Below, in pieces: positions 16,844 through 27,100 of a stretch of 64,000 bases of DNA. Position 1 is the first letter of the stretch; the number at the start of each line of letters is the position of its first letter. The translations under genes and the position numbers were made by a program. Source of the stretch: a virus; the IMG/VR virus record IMGVR_UViG_3300046782_000129, positions 1 to 64,000 of that record; one strand, written 5' to 3'. The notes beneath the pieces were generated by a model. It did not search any database. It worked only from the letters and a program-made list of their open reading frames with translations, and was not told the DNA's origin.

Positions 16844-19716
16844 GGGAAGTCTTCCGCACTGAGACCATCAAGTATCGTCCCGGAGAGAAATTTGGGGCTT
16901 TCGGGATCTACAGCATGGTGTGTACGACCCCCGTCGAGCAGGCCCAAGGGGATACAAGCATCGTCATCACCGGGGTGGTGCAGACCCAAACGCATGACGG
17001 GGCAGATTTTCTGGGGTGGCGGTACAACAGTGTGACCGGGGCCTTGATCAAGCAATTTGATTTGTTTCCCGGAGGCCCAGAAGGCTTCCTGACGATGAAC
17101 TACATTACATCGTCCCGAATGGGCATGTACTGGGGTGGTCGTGGAGCGGATGGGCAGTTTCAGCGACTGCATTACGGCAACATCGTCACCGCGTTACCGG
17201 AAGATGAGCAGGGCCTGAAGGATTTGGCGAAGCATCCAGAACCTTTCTGGATCTTGGACGGAGAGGTGATTGACTACAAGCACTGGCAGTCCTTGGGTGG
17301 ATTTGGATTTTTGCCTGAGGATAACTACTCTATTGATGACAAGCTGGCCGATGGAGGAAGGTTTCTCGTGGGGTCAGGAGGAATGGCGAACACGCCTGAC
17401 CACATCACGTTGCAGTACTTGTCCGTGTTCAATTTTAAGACAGGCAAGTGGATCTATGATCTGCCGATGGTCAATGAGGTGGTGGCGACGGCCCTTGAAG
17501 ACGATTCTCGCATCTACGTGTTGTTGCAAAATCGCTTGTTGTTACTGGTGGATTACGTCCGAGGAGAGATTCTTGGGGCCTCAAAGGTGCCGCCACTGGT
17601 GAATGGGGATCCCTATGGCGGAAACAGTGGACTCGATGCGGTGTTTGATGGCGTGCGGATGGCGTGGGATTCGTCTCTCCGCCGACTGTTGATTATCGAA
17701 AACTCTCCAGATAAGGCAGACGGCACCTGTACCGTGTGCGTGCGGGGATTTTCATTGTCTGCGGAGCCGAATCGGTTGACGATTCCTATCCCCCTGATCG
17801 TCCCACGTCAAGGCCGCACGATTCCCGTCCTCGTGCAGGTCAAAGACGACATGAATGCAGGCGTCGGTGGGTATGCTGTGGAGGCTGCTGTGGCAGGGTA
17901 TGGATCATTGGTGGGGATGCCCATCACGAACTATCGTGGGGATGCCATCATTAACGTGGCGTGCATCGGGTCTCCCCTGTTTTCTCCCGTGGAACTACCG
18001 GGCGGCGGAGATGGCGGAGGCGGAGGCATTGACACCGGAGGAGGACCCGTCTCAGGACGGGTGCCGTCCATCGGTAAGTCGTGTTGGGTGGGATGGTTTG
18101 AAGTCCTGCCGATCACCTTCCCGACGTTGGCCTACGCCCCGCCCGGAAATGCCTATCTCTGGAGCGATAGAGTCACGCCCACCCTGCCAATCACTGACAC
18201 GAGCAACGTGCAGTTTGCCACGTGGGTACAGGGAGCGTCGGTGGAAGAGATTGAAGGGCGAGTGGCAACAGTCAGTGGACCAGCCGTGGCCTACTGGGAT
18301 AGTCGGACGTGGCCACGTTATCCAAACCTGAGAGTCAATGATTGGCTGGCGATTCAAGCCTACTGTAAAGTCGATGAGATTGCCGCAGATTTTGAAACGA
18401 ATATGCGGGCCACCATCGCTGCCGTCCCGCCCACCTATCAAAAAGTCTGTTTGGTATGTCAGTGCTACACGTCCAACACCACGAACACGAGTGATCTGAT
18501 CGGCATTGTGCCGGTCTATGCTCGGTTGGCGAGAGACCTTCCGAGTGTGACCATGCTACTGGTCTTCACGGATCAAGGACGACAGACCGGGTTGATGGAT
18601 CATCCGGAAGTCCTGCCCTACTGGGTGGATTTGTTCAAAGGCGTACCGACTGCTCCCGTAGGGTTGAGCGTTGGTGCCGAGGTGGCCCGAAGAACGGTCA
18701 GTTCTCTGATGAATGGTATCGCGTTGTTGGATTCGGGATCGATGGACACCGGGTCTGATACCGGATCAGACTATGGTGGTCCTCTTCCCGCAGGACGAGT
18801 GAAAGTGATTGCCACGGTGGTCGTGTCCGGACCAGACCCGACGAACTCTATTCTCCTCAGCGGTGGAATTGACAGTGGGGGCGTCGGCACGGGAGGTACT
18901 GGAGGGACCGGTGGCACAGGCGGTGCTGGAGGACCGGGGACTCCCGCCCCTCCCGGAGGCGGCGTGGACTCGGGCACAAACCTGTCGGAAACTGCACCAA
19001 ATTATTTCTATATCGTGCAGCGAGTGTTTGCTCAAGCCCCATGGAATTTGTCTGAGGGTAATGCGACGGCCTTTGATGGTTCTGGAGCCTTTACCGAAGC
19101 GGTTGTCACGGCTCTGCACGATGTGGATCCACGATTTGGAGACCTCGCAAAAACATTTGGACAGGTCCGGTACAATGGACACTCGGTGGACTCGGTGGAT
19201 TTCAAGAGTCCAGATGGCATCACTGGGGAAGTGATTACCATCGTATCCAACGGACAGATTCAATGGGTGTGGCAGAGCCGTAATTCCGCCAACCTGAGTA
19301 ACTGGTATTACCCAGCGGCAGCATCTTCCGGGGTGCTTCCTCCGAGTTCAAGCGGAGGCACGACTCCTCCACCGAGTGGGTTCAATCCCAGCGGGCCGGG
19401 GTCATCGGCTTCCAGTCCAGTCGTGGCGCAGAGTAAAGATCCGTTCCAAGTTGTGAAGGATGTGGAAGCCAGTTGGGATGTGTTCAGTGGTATCGCCTTA
19501 GTCGGGGGACGGCCTTTTGATAAGTTAGAAGTATGGGTAGCCAAATGTAATACGCCCACGCAAATTGGCAGTGTGTGGACGCAAGGCATGAATCGATACT
19601 GGGAAGATTTGATGGCGGTACAGGCGGGACTGCCAAATTATCCCGTTCTCGTCACCGATGTTAGCCTGCCCGCCATGCATCTAGCCGAGACTGTGGTGCC
19701 TCCGTCACAAGGGTGA
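16837..19716 (+). CDS. Large modular tail-tip protein, glycosidase-like middle
   Basis: A 959-residue protein. Residues 1-370 match protein B1 (propeller-like). A Gly/Asp linker near 388 leads to a domain of about 200 residues with TIM-barrel-like spacing (GKSCWVGWFEVLP, AYWDSRTWPRYP, VCLVCQCY, MLLVFTDQG) that looks like a glycoside hydrolase. A Gly-Thr linker near 681 and a Pro-Ser linker near 830 set off two further small domains. The last contains NRYWED, also seen at the end of the hub-like protein at 21165. It probably binds or trims host surface polysaccharide. Confidence 0.6.
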   Translation: MLREVFRTETIKYRPGEKFGAFGIYSMVCTTPVEQAQGDTSIVITGVVQTQTHDGADFLGWRYNSVTGALIKQFDLFPGGPEGFLTMNYITSSRMGMYWGGRGADGQFQRLHYGNIVTALPEDEQGLKDLAKHPEPFWILDGEVIDYKHWQSLGGFGFLPEDNYSIDDKLADGGRFLVGSGGMANTPDHITLQYLSVFNFKTGKWIYDLPMVNEVVATALEDDSRIYVLLQNRLLLLVDYVRGEILGASKVPPLVNGDPYGGNSGLDAVFDGVRMAWDSSLRRLLIIENSPDKADGTCTVCVRGFSLSAEPNRLTIPIPLIVPRQGRTIPVLVQVKDDMNAGVGGYAVEAAVAGYGSLVGMPITNYRGDAIINVACIGSPLFSPVELPGGGDGGGGGIDTGGGPVSGRVPSIGKSCWVGWFEVLPITFPTLAYAPPGNAYLWSDRVTPTLPITDTSNVQFATWVQGASVEEIEGRVATVSGPAVAYWDSRTWPRYPNLRVNDWLAIQAYCKVDEIAADFETNMRATIAAVPPTYQKVCLVCQCYTSNTTNTSDLIGIVPVYARLARDLPSVTMLLVFTDQGRQTGLMDHPEVLPYWVDLFKGVPTAPVGLSVGAEVARRTVSSLMNGIALLDSGSMDTGSDTGSDYGGPLPAGRVKVIATVVVSGPDPTNSILLSGGIDSGGVGTGGTGGTGGTGGAGGPGTPAPPGGGVDSGTNLSETAPNYFYIVQRVFAQAPWNLSEGNATAFDGSGAFTEAVVTALHDVDPRFGDLAKTFGQVRYNGHSVDSVDFKSPDGITGEVITIVSNGQIQWVWQSRNSANLSNWYYPAAASSGVLPPSSSGGTTPPPSGFNPSGPGSSASSPVVAQSKDPFQVVKDVEASWDVFSGIALVGGRPFDKLEVWVAKCNTPTQIGSVWTQGMNRYWEDLMAVQAGLPNYPVLVTDVSLPAMHLAETVVPPSQG

Positions 19717-19719
19717 ATC

Positions 19720-21165
19720 ATGCCGTACTTGAACAGTAAGGGTGAGTGGTGCGCTGGAGTGGGAGGCGCAGGGCTGTCGTGGGGCAGTCCCAGCGGGAGC
19801 CATACGTTGACGGTGGGAAATTCAGGTTCTGCCAATTGGCTGGATGATGATCACGTCATTGGACAAGATTGTAGTGCTGGATCCTGTGTCCTGCGGTCGT
19901 TCAATGTTCGTGACGGTACGTCTTCCGTGGTTGATCCCAAGGGGGCCAACACTTTGTACGCGGGAGGTGGCGTGTGGGCTGCATGGTTGGGCGGCGACGG
20001 CATCAGAAGTTCGACGGGGTACACGTCTCTTGTTGGCGGTTTGGCTGACGTCGGACCAGACGGAGCCATCTGTGTGAAGCGTGATTACCAAGGGGCAGGG
20101 CCGTTTGACGTGTTCGAAGTTGATGGGTCGAATTGGTTGCTGACCAATGGTCTGGCCAACGATCCCCAACTACTGGGCAGTAGAAAGGCGGTGTGGGTCG
20201 AAGACGGTCCTAAGACGACCGGCGCACCCACCCCCAATCCGATGACGCGACCCTTCTGGTGGCTGCGAATGCTATACACCCCAGATCCTGACGGCTGGTG
20301 GTGCATCTATCAGGACAGCACCGGGCGGTTGCTCTTGCACCCGGTGACTTCAAACAAAGGGTATGTGCTGACTGGGGCCGGAAGTCTGACGTACAACCCG
20401 GACTTGGTGCGCCTGTCTGCCACGACCATCCGAGTGGCGTGGTCGGTGACACAGGGAGAAGAGCCTCAGAACATTGTCACGCGGGATATTCAGATTCAGG
20501 TGGATACCCGGACAGAACTCGGCACGGCTACCCCCCCGACGTGGGATCCCAGTCAGGATGCCGGAGCCGGGGGGCCGGGAGGCACGACCGGGGTTTCTGT
20601 GGGGACGGTCACCCTCAGGAGCGAAGGCACGTTTGACGTGGTGGGGGCGGCAGAGGAACTGGTGACGTTGCCCATTGAGGTGTGGCCCGCGTTCCCAGTC
20701 GAGAGCGGTCATGGACGTATCATCCATCCCATTCTCGGGGCCTTTGACTACGAAGTGAAGCCAGACGAGTGGGTGAACATCGATGCGGACGCCATCATCG
20801 CCCCCGTGTGGTCTTCGACTCGGACCCTGACCAGTGCCTCCAACGTCTTGTGGCAGGGCAATCTCCGAGACGTGACCATCGAGGAGCGATGGAAGGCTCT
20901 GGGCGGGTTGTCCATGCCCATCACCCAGCTTCGCATGCTGCTGGCCATCTGGACGACTCCTGTGGATCCAGATGTTGGGTATGTCCAGTGGTTCCCGAAC
21001 TACATTACGAACGTAGGCTTCAAAGTCTTGCCGGTGATGTTGGCGGCGGGAGGTCAAGGCGTTACCTTCGATGACATTGTGAACTACAAGGACGAGGATG
21101 GCGAACCCATTGGCTGGATGACGAATCCCGTGACGTTCACGCTGAAGTTGGTGGGGAGACTGTAA
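19720..21165 (+). CDS. Tail protein with propeller-like N-terminus, distal-tail-like C-terminus
   Basis: A 481-residue protein. Residues 1-270 show repeated short W/G-rich strands like a beta-propeller. After a GAGGPGGTTG linker, residues about 290-481 look like a separate beta-rich virion domain ending in TFTLKLVGRL, as in proteins that anchor the hub. The stop overlaps the start of the hub gene. Role by position: a distal tail or hub adaptor carrying a binding domain. Confidence 0.5.
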   Translation: MPYLNSKGEWCAGVGGAGLSWGSPSGSHTLTVGNSGSANWLDDDHVIGQDCSAGSCVLRSFNVRDGTSSVVDPKGANTLYAGGGVWAAWLGGDGIRSSTGYTSLVGGLADVGPDGAICVKRDYQGAGPFDVFEVDGSNWLLTNGLANDPQLLGSRKAVWVEDGPKTTGAPTPNPMTRPFWWLRMLYTPDPDGWWCIYQDSTGRLLLHPVTSNKGYVLTGAGSLTYNPDLVRLSATTIRVAWSVTQGEEPQNIVTRDIQIQVDTRTELGTATPPTWDPSQDAGAGGPGGTTGVSVGTVTLRSEGTFDVVGAAEELVTLPIEVWPAFPVESGHGRIIHPILGAFDYEVKPDEWVNIDADAIIAPVWSSTRTLTSASNVLWQGNLRDVTIEERWKALGGLSMPITQLRMLLAIWTTPVDPDVGYVQWFPNYITNVGFKVLPVMLAAGGQGVTFDDIVNYKDEDGEPIGWMTNPVTFTLKLVGRL

Positions 21166-23201
21166 TGGACGGAAGGTGGCAACCCATCAGTCCGGATAGC
21201 GCACGTGAGGTGAAGATTGTTCTTCACCCCACGGCGGCGATTTGGGAAGTCCGACGTGGACTGGATCCGGGATCCGATGATTCTATTGATCTGTCCGAGT
21301 TTGTCAAAGATGCCCGACAGACCGCCTTCGACTTCAACGTGACGTTGGTGTTCAACCGCGAGTTGTTCGGGCAGTACCAGCCGAAGCCTAATCAGGTCAT
21401 CGAGATTCAGTTACGTCAAAACGATGAATGGAAGCCGTTGTGGCTGGGCCACATAGACGCCATCAACAGCTTCACCATGTCTCGTGGGGAACGGCAGATG
21501 CAACTGATTGCCAAAACCCGAGACCAGCAGGACATCTGGAGGAATGCCCCACGAGTCTCACCGCTATTCCCCCAGATGACAAATTTCACCTACATGATCC
21601 AGCGCATTGCCCGATCCGCTGAGATGAAGGGGGATGAGATTGTCTTGCCGCCGAGTTCGTTGATGACGGCCCACAGTAACACGCAGTTGGCCGACATGAC
21701 GGCGTGGGACATGGTGTCATCCATTATGGTGGCGTTGGGATGGACGCCCTTCATTGATGCCATCGGTCGGTTACGAGCCGCAGACAAGGGGTTACAAAAT
21801 CGCTCTTCGGACATCAAGCTGACGGATGATCGCATGGTGAAAGTTGGCGGGCAACGTCAACGTCCTCCGGTGAGTCGAATCAAGGTCTCGTGGTTGGACC
21901 CTGAGTTGAAGATGTGGAAGCAGACGGGTCGGAAGTTGGCGGGACCGATTGTCGTGACGCTCGGATGGTTCATGCCTTATTGGAAGGTGCATGTGGATTT
22001 CTCTTCAGACGGGACCCAGCGGGCGACGGGTACCTACAAGAAGATTCTCAACAGCGTGAACACGATAAATGTGCCGGGGTTGAAATTTTGTACGGAGAAC
22101 TGGATTCAGCAGTCTCCGACTGGAGGGAAACTTTCGTTCGTCAATTTCAATACCTACGCTATGTTGTTTTTGTTGACTCAAATGACTCTTCGAACGGCTA
22201 CAAGAGTGGATTTCGTGGCGGGAGCAATACCTGTAGCGACACCGGCAAAGGATGAACTGTACGCTTATGTCACTGGGCTGGGGGAAAGTGTAGGCCCAGT
22301 GATTGGAAATATTGTACAGGTAGGCACTCCTGTTGCTGGGGCATTATACACAGTACCTTCTGTTAAGGGATCTATCTGGGAGAGCATTGCTCACGCAGCG
22401 TTTGCATTAGAAATGATGAACATCGGTACTGGCAGCTATGAAATCTGGGGCGATCCCTACAACTATGTTCACTCCAAGAATGTTTCCGAAGCCTTTGACA
22501 CCTCGGTGCCGACGTGGGTGAATCGTGTCCAAGAAATCAACTGTGATTTCATCACCAATGAAGGCCATGCGAAGGCTGTCGCCACTCGTGAATTGATTTA
22601 CACGGCCCGTTCCGCCAACAAGTGGTCCGTGACCATTGTAGATGATCCCCGCATTGAGTACGGAGACCTCTTAGAGTTTCCCGATGGAAGTCAGTTGTTC
22701 GTGGAAGATTTCACCCGGTCGTTGGGCAGAGGGAGTGAAGCCACGATAGACATCAGTGGGTTCTTGGTCGGACGAGTCGGTGGCGGTGGCAAGATGATCA
22801 CTATCGTGGGAGGCACGCCAGACATTGGGATTGGTGCTCCCGGTCAGCCCGGTGGAGGCCCTGAGGGTGGGACTCCCGGTGCGCCCGGTGCATGGGATGG
22901 TGTGATGGGTTCAGATGCGGCCCATCCGATTGTTGCCATGAGCATTGACCCAGATCAGCTTCGCCGGGATGTGACGGCCAGCTTCAACCACTATGATCCG
23001 ATTGCCCGTGCAGCGGGCATCAGTATCGGCACCATTGATCAGTGGGTAGGGTATGCCTCACAACCAGAATTGTTCAGCAGCATGAAGTGGTACAACGGCT
23101 GGAACAAGTACTGGGAGGATCGGATGGACATCCACAATCCGGGGTTCTCTGGGAGTGCGGATCCGGGGGGTGGTGATCATCCAGCGGTGTATCGAGCGTA
23201 G
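21165..23201 (+). CDS. Tail hub-like protein
   Basis: A 678-residue protein that reads like a phage hub/baseplate gpD-type protein. The N-terminus (residues 15-110) has the strand pattern with SEFVKDARQTAFDFNVTLVF, then a PLWLGHIDAI strand. The middle contains the TAWDMVSSIMVALGW-type helix common in such hubs, and a late domain with DPRIEYGDLLEFPDG. A Gly-Pro linker near 555-580 leads to a C-terminal domain with NKYWED, shared with 16837. A local A/T-rich patch around 22060-22450 interrupts the otherwise G/C-rich gene. Confidence 0.65.
   Translation: MDGRWQPISPDSAREVKIVLHPTAAIWEVRRGLDPGSDDSIDLSEFVKDARQTAFDFNVTLVFNRELFGQYQPKPNQVIEIQLRQNDEWKPLWLGHIDAINSFTMSRGERQMQLIAKTRDQQDIWRNAPRVSPLFPQMTNFTYMIQRIARSAEMKGDEIVLPPSSLMTAHSNTQLADMTAWDMVSSIMVALGWTPFIDAIGRLRAADKGLQNRSSDIKLTDDRMVKVGGQRQRPPVSRIKVSWLDPELKMWKQTGRKLAGPIVVTLGWFMPYWKVHVDFSSDGTQRATGTYKKILNSVNTINVPGLKFCTENWIQQSPTGGKLSFVNFNTYAMLFLLTQMTLRTATRVDFVAGAIPVATPAKDELYAYVTGLGESVGPVIGNIVQVGTPVAGALYTVPSVKGSIWESIAHAAFALEMMNIGTGSYEIWGDPYNYVHSKNVSEAFDTSVPTWVNRVQEINCDFITNEGHAKAVATRELIYTARSANKWSVTIVDDPRIEYGDLLEFPDGSQLFVEDFTRSLGRGSEATIDISGFLVGRVGGGGKMITIVGGTPDIGIGAPGQPGGGPEGGTPGAPGAWDGVMGSDAAHPIVAMSIDPDQLRRDVTASFNHYDPIARAAGISIGTIDQWVGYASQPELFSSMKWYNGWNKYWEDRMDIHNPGFSGSADPGGGDHPAVYRA
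21500..21511 (+). repeat. Dispersed palindrome, exact copy
   Basis: GCAACTGATTGC inside the hub gene, encoding part of M-Q-L-I-A. Confidence 0.8.
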
Positions 23202-23208
23202 GTGAGAC

Positions 23209-23823
23209 ATGGCTGTTCTAACAGATTTAGCGTCCGCAGAAATCAAACGCACGACGCTGAAGCTTTATGGCGTGACGACCACTCGTCCGACGATTTTTCT
23301 CTCGGATGGATTGAACACCACTTACGTAGTGGACGTGAACATCGGGGAACTAGACCCGACAGGAACAATCAATCAGTATTTTGCCCAGAAAAAAGATGGT
23401 TCGCTGGATAAGCACGGGAAGTTTACTAATTCAGGACTCATCACCGGGATACCCGGTCAGCCCCCAGAGGATTGGCAGTTAGATGATTCACTACCGGGGC
23501 ATATTGACACCACGATGCACAACGTGGCCTTGGCTCGGAACAACGCTGAGTTACGGTACGCTGACATCGGTGCCCCAGTCGTCCTGAATCGCTCGGACGC
23601 ATCGTCGGCGTGGGAAGTCTCAGGGTTTTCGATGCTCCAACCGGGCACGCATGTGCTCTATCCCGTGGATCTGGGGGACATGACGATTGGGACGGTGATT
23701 GACCTGACTGTGACCACCCGGTTGTTGACGCTGGCGGAGTTTGGGGAGTGGGCACCCTTCGGCAGCTTAGCGTTGGGGGCGAGTGCGCTCTTCAAAGGTG
23801 GCGAACTGATTAGCGTGGTGTAG
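23209..23823 (+). CDS. Tail-tip accessory protein, unidentified
   Basis: A 204-residue protein starting 7 bp after the hub gene. It has a beta-rich middle (VVDVNIGELDPTGTINQYF) and no membrane segment. The family is not recognised. Its position between hub and fibre genes suggests a structural part of the tail tip or an assembly factor. Confidence 0.55.
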   Translation: MAVLTDLASAEIKRTTLKLYGVTTTRPTIFLSDGLNTTYVVDVNIGELDPTGTINQYFAQKKDGSLDKHGKFTNSGLITGIPGQPPEDWQLDDSLPGHIDTTMHNVALARNNAELRYADIGAPVVLNRSDASSAWEVSGFSMLQPGTHVLYPVDLGDMTIGTVIDLTVTTRLLTLAEFGEWAPFGSLALGASALFKGGELISVV

Positions 23824-23832
23824 GAGATTTTC

Positions 23833-24924
23833 ATGTCGATTGAACTGCAAACGTTTGCCAGCGGCGACACGGATTACATCTCTAAACTCAATGCCAATGT
23901 GGCGGCGTTGACGGATGCGATTAACGCTCTGCAAACACAAATAGGTTCGATGAGCGGTGGGAGTGCGCTCTCGACGGGCATGCTCATGAACACGCTGTTC
24001 AATGGAGCCGATGCCTTGATTGGCACCACGAGCTATTCTCCCCAGAAGAGTGCCACGACCCTGACGATCCAACCGGGAGGGATGTATCTGGTGACGTCCC
24101 AAACGGTGGTCTCGTCTTTTATTGCCGTGCCGTTGAATTTTACCGGACAGTCTGCGGGGACCTACTACATTGTGGTGGCGACGTCGGGCCAGCCCACCCG
24201 TATGACCACCAAAGATCCGGGGGCTATCTATTCGGTCGTCTGGACAGGATCAGGGTTCGGCCAGATTACGTACCTCGTGCCCATCTTCTACGACACCACC
24301 GAAGCCGATGCGTCCCGAAGAAGCTTGGCGATGAGCACCACTTCTGGTGAGAAGCAATTCAACACGCTGGATGCCCGGATGGAGCAAGCTGAAACTGCGG
24401 CCATGGACGCCGCAGAGTCTGCGGGCAATGCCATGTCCGTGGCCTACGAGTTGGAAGCCTATGTCACGTCGGCCCGGTATCGCAAGGTGGGGATCACGGT
24501 GGACGGCACGACGGGTGTCAAAGGAGCCATCCAGATCGATTTTGGCGGCACTATCGTAGGCTGGAGCATCATCGGCAACATGATTGGCAGTATTCAGGTG
24601 GAGGTGGACTTGCATCCGTCGTCAGCCCCGCCTGCGAATCCAAATGTTCCCAATACTACAACCGACAAGATTTCCGCCAACGCCCCGATCAAGTTGACGG
24701 GCAACAAGTCCGCATCGACAGCAGAGAGTGGCGTGGCCACGTGGATGCATAATTTGGCGAAGTGGGACGTGATCCAGTTCAACGTCATCTCCGTAGACAC
24801 GTTGACGCAGGCCACGTTGTATCTCCGGATCTTGGAAGAGATGCCTTCGCCCCCAGTGATCAATCCGTTAGAAGAACTGGAATTTGATCTATCCCCGTTG
24901 GAATTTCGTGAAGGAGACCGGTAA
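23833..24924 (+). CDS. Tail fibre-like protein
   Basis: A 363-residue protein. An N-terminal helix (AALTDAINALQTQIG) is followed by Ser/Thr/Gly-rich strands, then an Ala-rich heptad-like helix (residues about 180-215) suited to trimerisation and a beta-rich C-terminal half. This layout is typical of fibre or fibre-adaptor proteins. It is preceded by TAGGAG and overlaps the next gene by one base. Confidence 0.6.
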   Translation: MSIELQTFASGDTDYISKLNANVAALTDAINALQTQIGSMSGGSALSTGMLMNTLFNGADALIGTTSYSPQKSATTLTIQPGGMYLVTSQTVVSSFIAVPLNFTGQSAGTYYIVVATSGQPTRMTTKDPGAIYSVVWTGSGFGQITYLVPIFYDTTEADASRRSLAMSTTSGEKQFNTLDARMEQAETAAMDAAESAGNAMSVAYELEAYVTSARYRKVGITVDGTTGVKGAIQIDFGGTIVGWSIIGNMIGSIQVEVDLHPSSAPPANPNVPNTTTDKISANAPIKLTGNKSASTAESGVATWMHNLAKWDVIQFNVISVDTLTQATLYLRILEEMPSPPVINPLEELEFDLSPLEFREGDR

Positions 24925-25964
24925 TGTCCCTGCTATTTATGGACGGCTTTGATCACACAGGTAATGGATCCCCTGATTTGGTGGCTCACGGAAAATGGGG
25001 AGCCAATGTTGGGTTTTCAATTGCATTGACGTCCACAACTACTCAATCCAGAACAGGTGGACATAGTGCCCAGATGTACTATCAGGGGGATGAAACCGAA
25101 ACCAAACCTTATTTGGCCATTGGTGGGTTTGTTGTAGGGATGGCCATACGTTTCAATCAAGCCCCCGGTGGAGGAGACTTTATCCGGATCAAAGAAGGAG
25201 CCACGATTCACCTTGCTTTGGCCATGACAGCCGGGGCTGTCTTACAAGTGAAAGTGGGTTCGACCGTGATTGCAACCGGCATCACGGTACTTCCGATGAA
25301 TTCGTGGGTGTATGTGGAGTTTAAGGGTGTGATTCACGACACCGCTGGGTCATACGAAGTGCATATTGATGGGGTAGCTGAGGCGTCTTTGACTAATGCT
25401 GGTCCAGTGGATACGCGAAATGCCGGGGCTACTGGGCAATGGGATCGAGTGTCTGTATTGCCTACCTCAACAGGATGGACTTCATTTGTTGATGATTTTT
25501 ATCTTTGTGATTTGAGCGGCACGAGTCGTAATGATTTTTTGGGACCAATAAAGATCGACACGTTGATGCCTCAACCGGGAAACGGTACCAACGTAGGGTT
25601 CACTCCCTCCACTGGCACGGATCACGGAGCGTTGGTGGATGAAAATCCTCCGAACACAACGGATTACAACGGGGGGGCCACGGTCGGACTCAAGGACACT
25701 TACAACCTCACCAACCCCACGTTGAGCGGAGCCATTCTCGGTATTCAAGTGAACATGTATGCGGCCAAGTCTGATGTGGGTGGACGAAAAGTCGTTTCAG
25801 TCGTCCGTGTCGGCGGGACAGATTACGATGGTAGTCCAGACCTTCCGTTGATCACCACATTTCAATACGTCTCACAAGTTCGGTCACAGAACCCCGGCAC
25901 CTCCGCCGATTGGACCGTAGCCGATGTCACCGCTCTTGAAGCGGGTATGAAAGTGACGGTGTAG
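24924..25964 (+). CDS. ConA-like adhesin, copy 1
   Basis: A 346-residue protein, paralogous to the next gene: both begin M-(S/A)-LLFMD-FDH, and both have a jelly-roll N-terminal half, a WDRVSV or similar strand and a YDDLY/DDFYL motif near residue 195. Each ends in a QVNPGTSA(D/Q)WT-(V/A)AD-type tail. This kind of virion protein probably binds sugars on the host surface. Base composition is A/T-richer at the N-terminal half than in neighbours. Confidence 0.6.
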   Translation: MSLLFMDGFDHTGNGSPDLVAHGKWGANVGFSIALTSTTTQSRTGGHSAQMYYQGDETETKPYLAIGGFVVGMAIRFNQAPGGGDFIRIKEGATIHLALAMTAGAVLQVKVGSTVIATGITVLPMNSWVYVEFKGVIHDTAGSYEVHIDGVAEASLTNAGPVDTRNAGATGQWDRVSVLPTSTGWTSFVDDFYLCDLSGTSRNDFLGPIKIDTLMPQPGNGTNVGFTPSTGTDHGALVDENPPNTTDYNGGATVGLKDTYNLTNPTLSGAILGIQVNMYAAKSDVGGRKVVSVVRVGGTDYDGSPDLPLITTFQYVSQVRSQNPGTSADWTVADVTALEAGMKVTV

Positions 25965-25966
25965 CG

Positions 25967-27097
25967 ATGGCCCTGCTGTTCATGGACTCGTTCGACCACT
26001 ACGCCTTTGCTGATTTCACGACAAAATGGACGTCGTTCATTGGTGGTTACAATGGAACTGAAGCGTCGGGTATTGTGGCAACGGCTGGGCGTCGAGGAGG
26101 CTCGGCAGTACGCTTTCAAACCACCGGAACAAGTGCGGGAGCGGTTGGTGGAGCTTTGCTTACACTTCAGCCAACAAGCAACAAAATTGTCGTGGGATTT
26201 GCCTTTACGTCTGTGTCTACGTTTCTTGCATGGGCGATAGCTAATACCGGAGCAGAGGGTAATGGTTTTGGCACCCCTCCGTGCTTGTTGAATGTTCGTA
26301 ATGCGGGGGTGGCGCAAGCATGGATTAGACTAAACACTGATGGGACACTTTCCGCGATGCGTCCCACGAGTGGTTCGGCTTCTGTCACTATAGGCCCACC
26401 AACCAGTGCTTCTCTCGTGCAAGCGGTGTACACCTATATCGAAATTGCCATGACGATTGATGCCACGGTGGGGGCGGTGGCCATTCGATTTAACGGGGTG
26501 ACGGTAATGAACCAGACCGGGGTGAATACCGTGGGGTTCGGAACGGCCTTGAACGCATGGAATGCCATTCGCATCGGACCGATGGGATTTACTGGTGCTC
26601 TTCCTAACGTAGAGATTCGATACGACGATCTGTATGTGTTAGATGGCTCTGGAGCCGCCCCATGGAACACGTTCCTCGGAGATTGCCGAGTAGAAGCGAT
26701 GTCTCCTTCCGGGCCGGGGGCGAATACCGGGTGGACCCCCTCCGCAGGGGCCAATTGGCAATGCGTAGATGACGCGGCTCCGAATGGTGATGCAGACTAT
26801 ACCGCCGCAGCGACGGCGGGGTTGACGGACACGTTTGCCACACAAGATTTATTGGCGGCGGGAACGACCGTGTACGGGGTGCAGCACTGTTTGAGTGCTA
26901 AGAAGGCAGACGCTGGGGCGGCTTCTCTGGCTCCAGTCATTCGCCATGGTGGAACGGATTATCCGGGGGCCGTTCTGAACCCCAACACAGGGTACAACGT
27001 GCTGATGCAGATTGCCCAAGTGAACCCCGGCACCTCCGCCCAGTGGACCATGGCTGACTTCAACGCCGCCGAGTTTGGGTATCGGAGAACGGTCTAG
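25967..27097 (+). CDS. ConA-like adhesin, copy 2
   Basis: A 376-residue paralogue of the gene at 24924, with the same start, domain order and NPGTSAQWTMADFNAAE ending. The strongest conservation is at both ends, while the middle binding region differs, as expected for receptor-binding proteins under diversifying selection. It begins 2 bp after the previous stop. Confidence 0.6.
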   Translation: MALLFMDSFDHYAFADFTTKWTSFIGGYNGTEASGIVATAGRRGGSAVRFQTTGTSAGAVGGALLTLQPTSNKIVVGFAFTSVSTFLAWAIANTGAEGNGFGTPPCLLNVRNAGVAQAWIRLNTDGTLSAMRPTSGSASVTIGPPTSASLVQAVYTYIEIAMTIDATVGAVAIRFNGVTVMNQTGVNTVGFGTALNAWNAIRIGPMGFTGALPNVEIRYDDLYVLDGSGAAPWNTFLGDCRVEAMSPSGPGANTGWTPSAGANWQCVDDAAPNGDADYTAAATAGLTDTFATQDLLAAGTTVYGVQHCLSAKKADAGAASLAPVIRHGGTDYPGAVLNPNTGYNVLMQIAQVNPGTSAQWTMADFNAAEFGYRRTV

Positions 27098-27100
27098 ATC

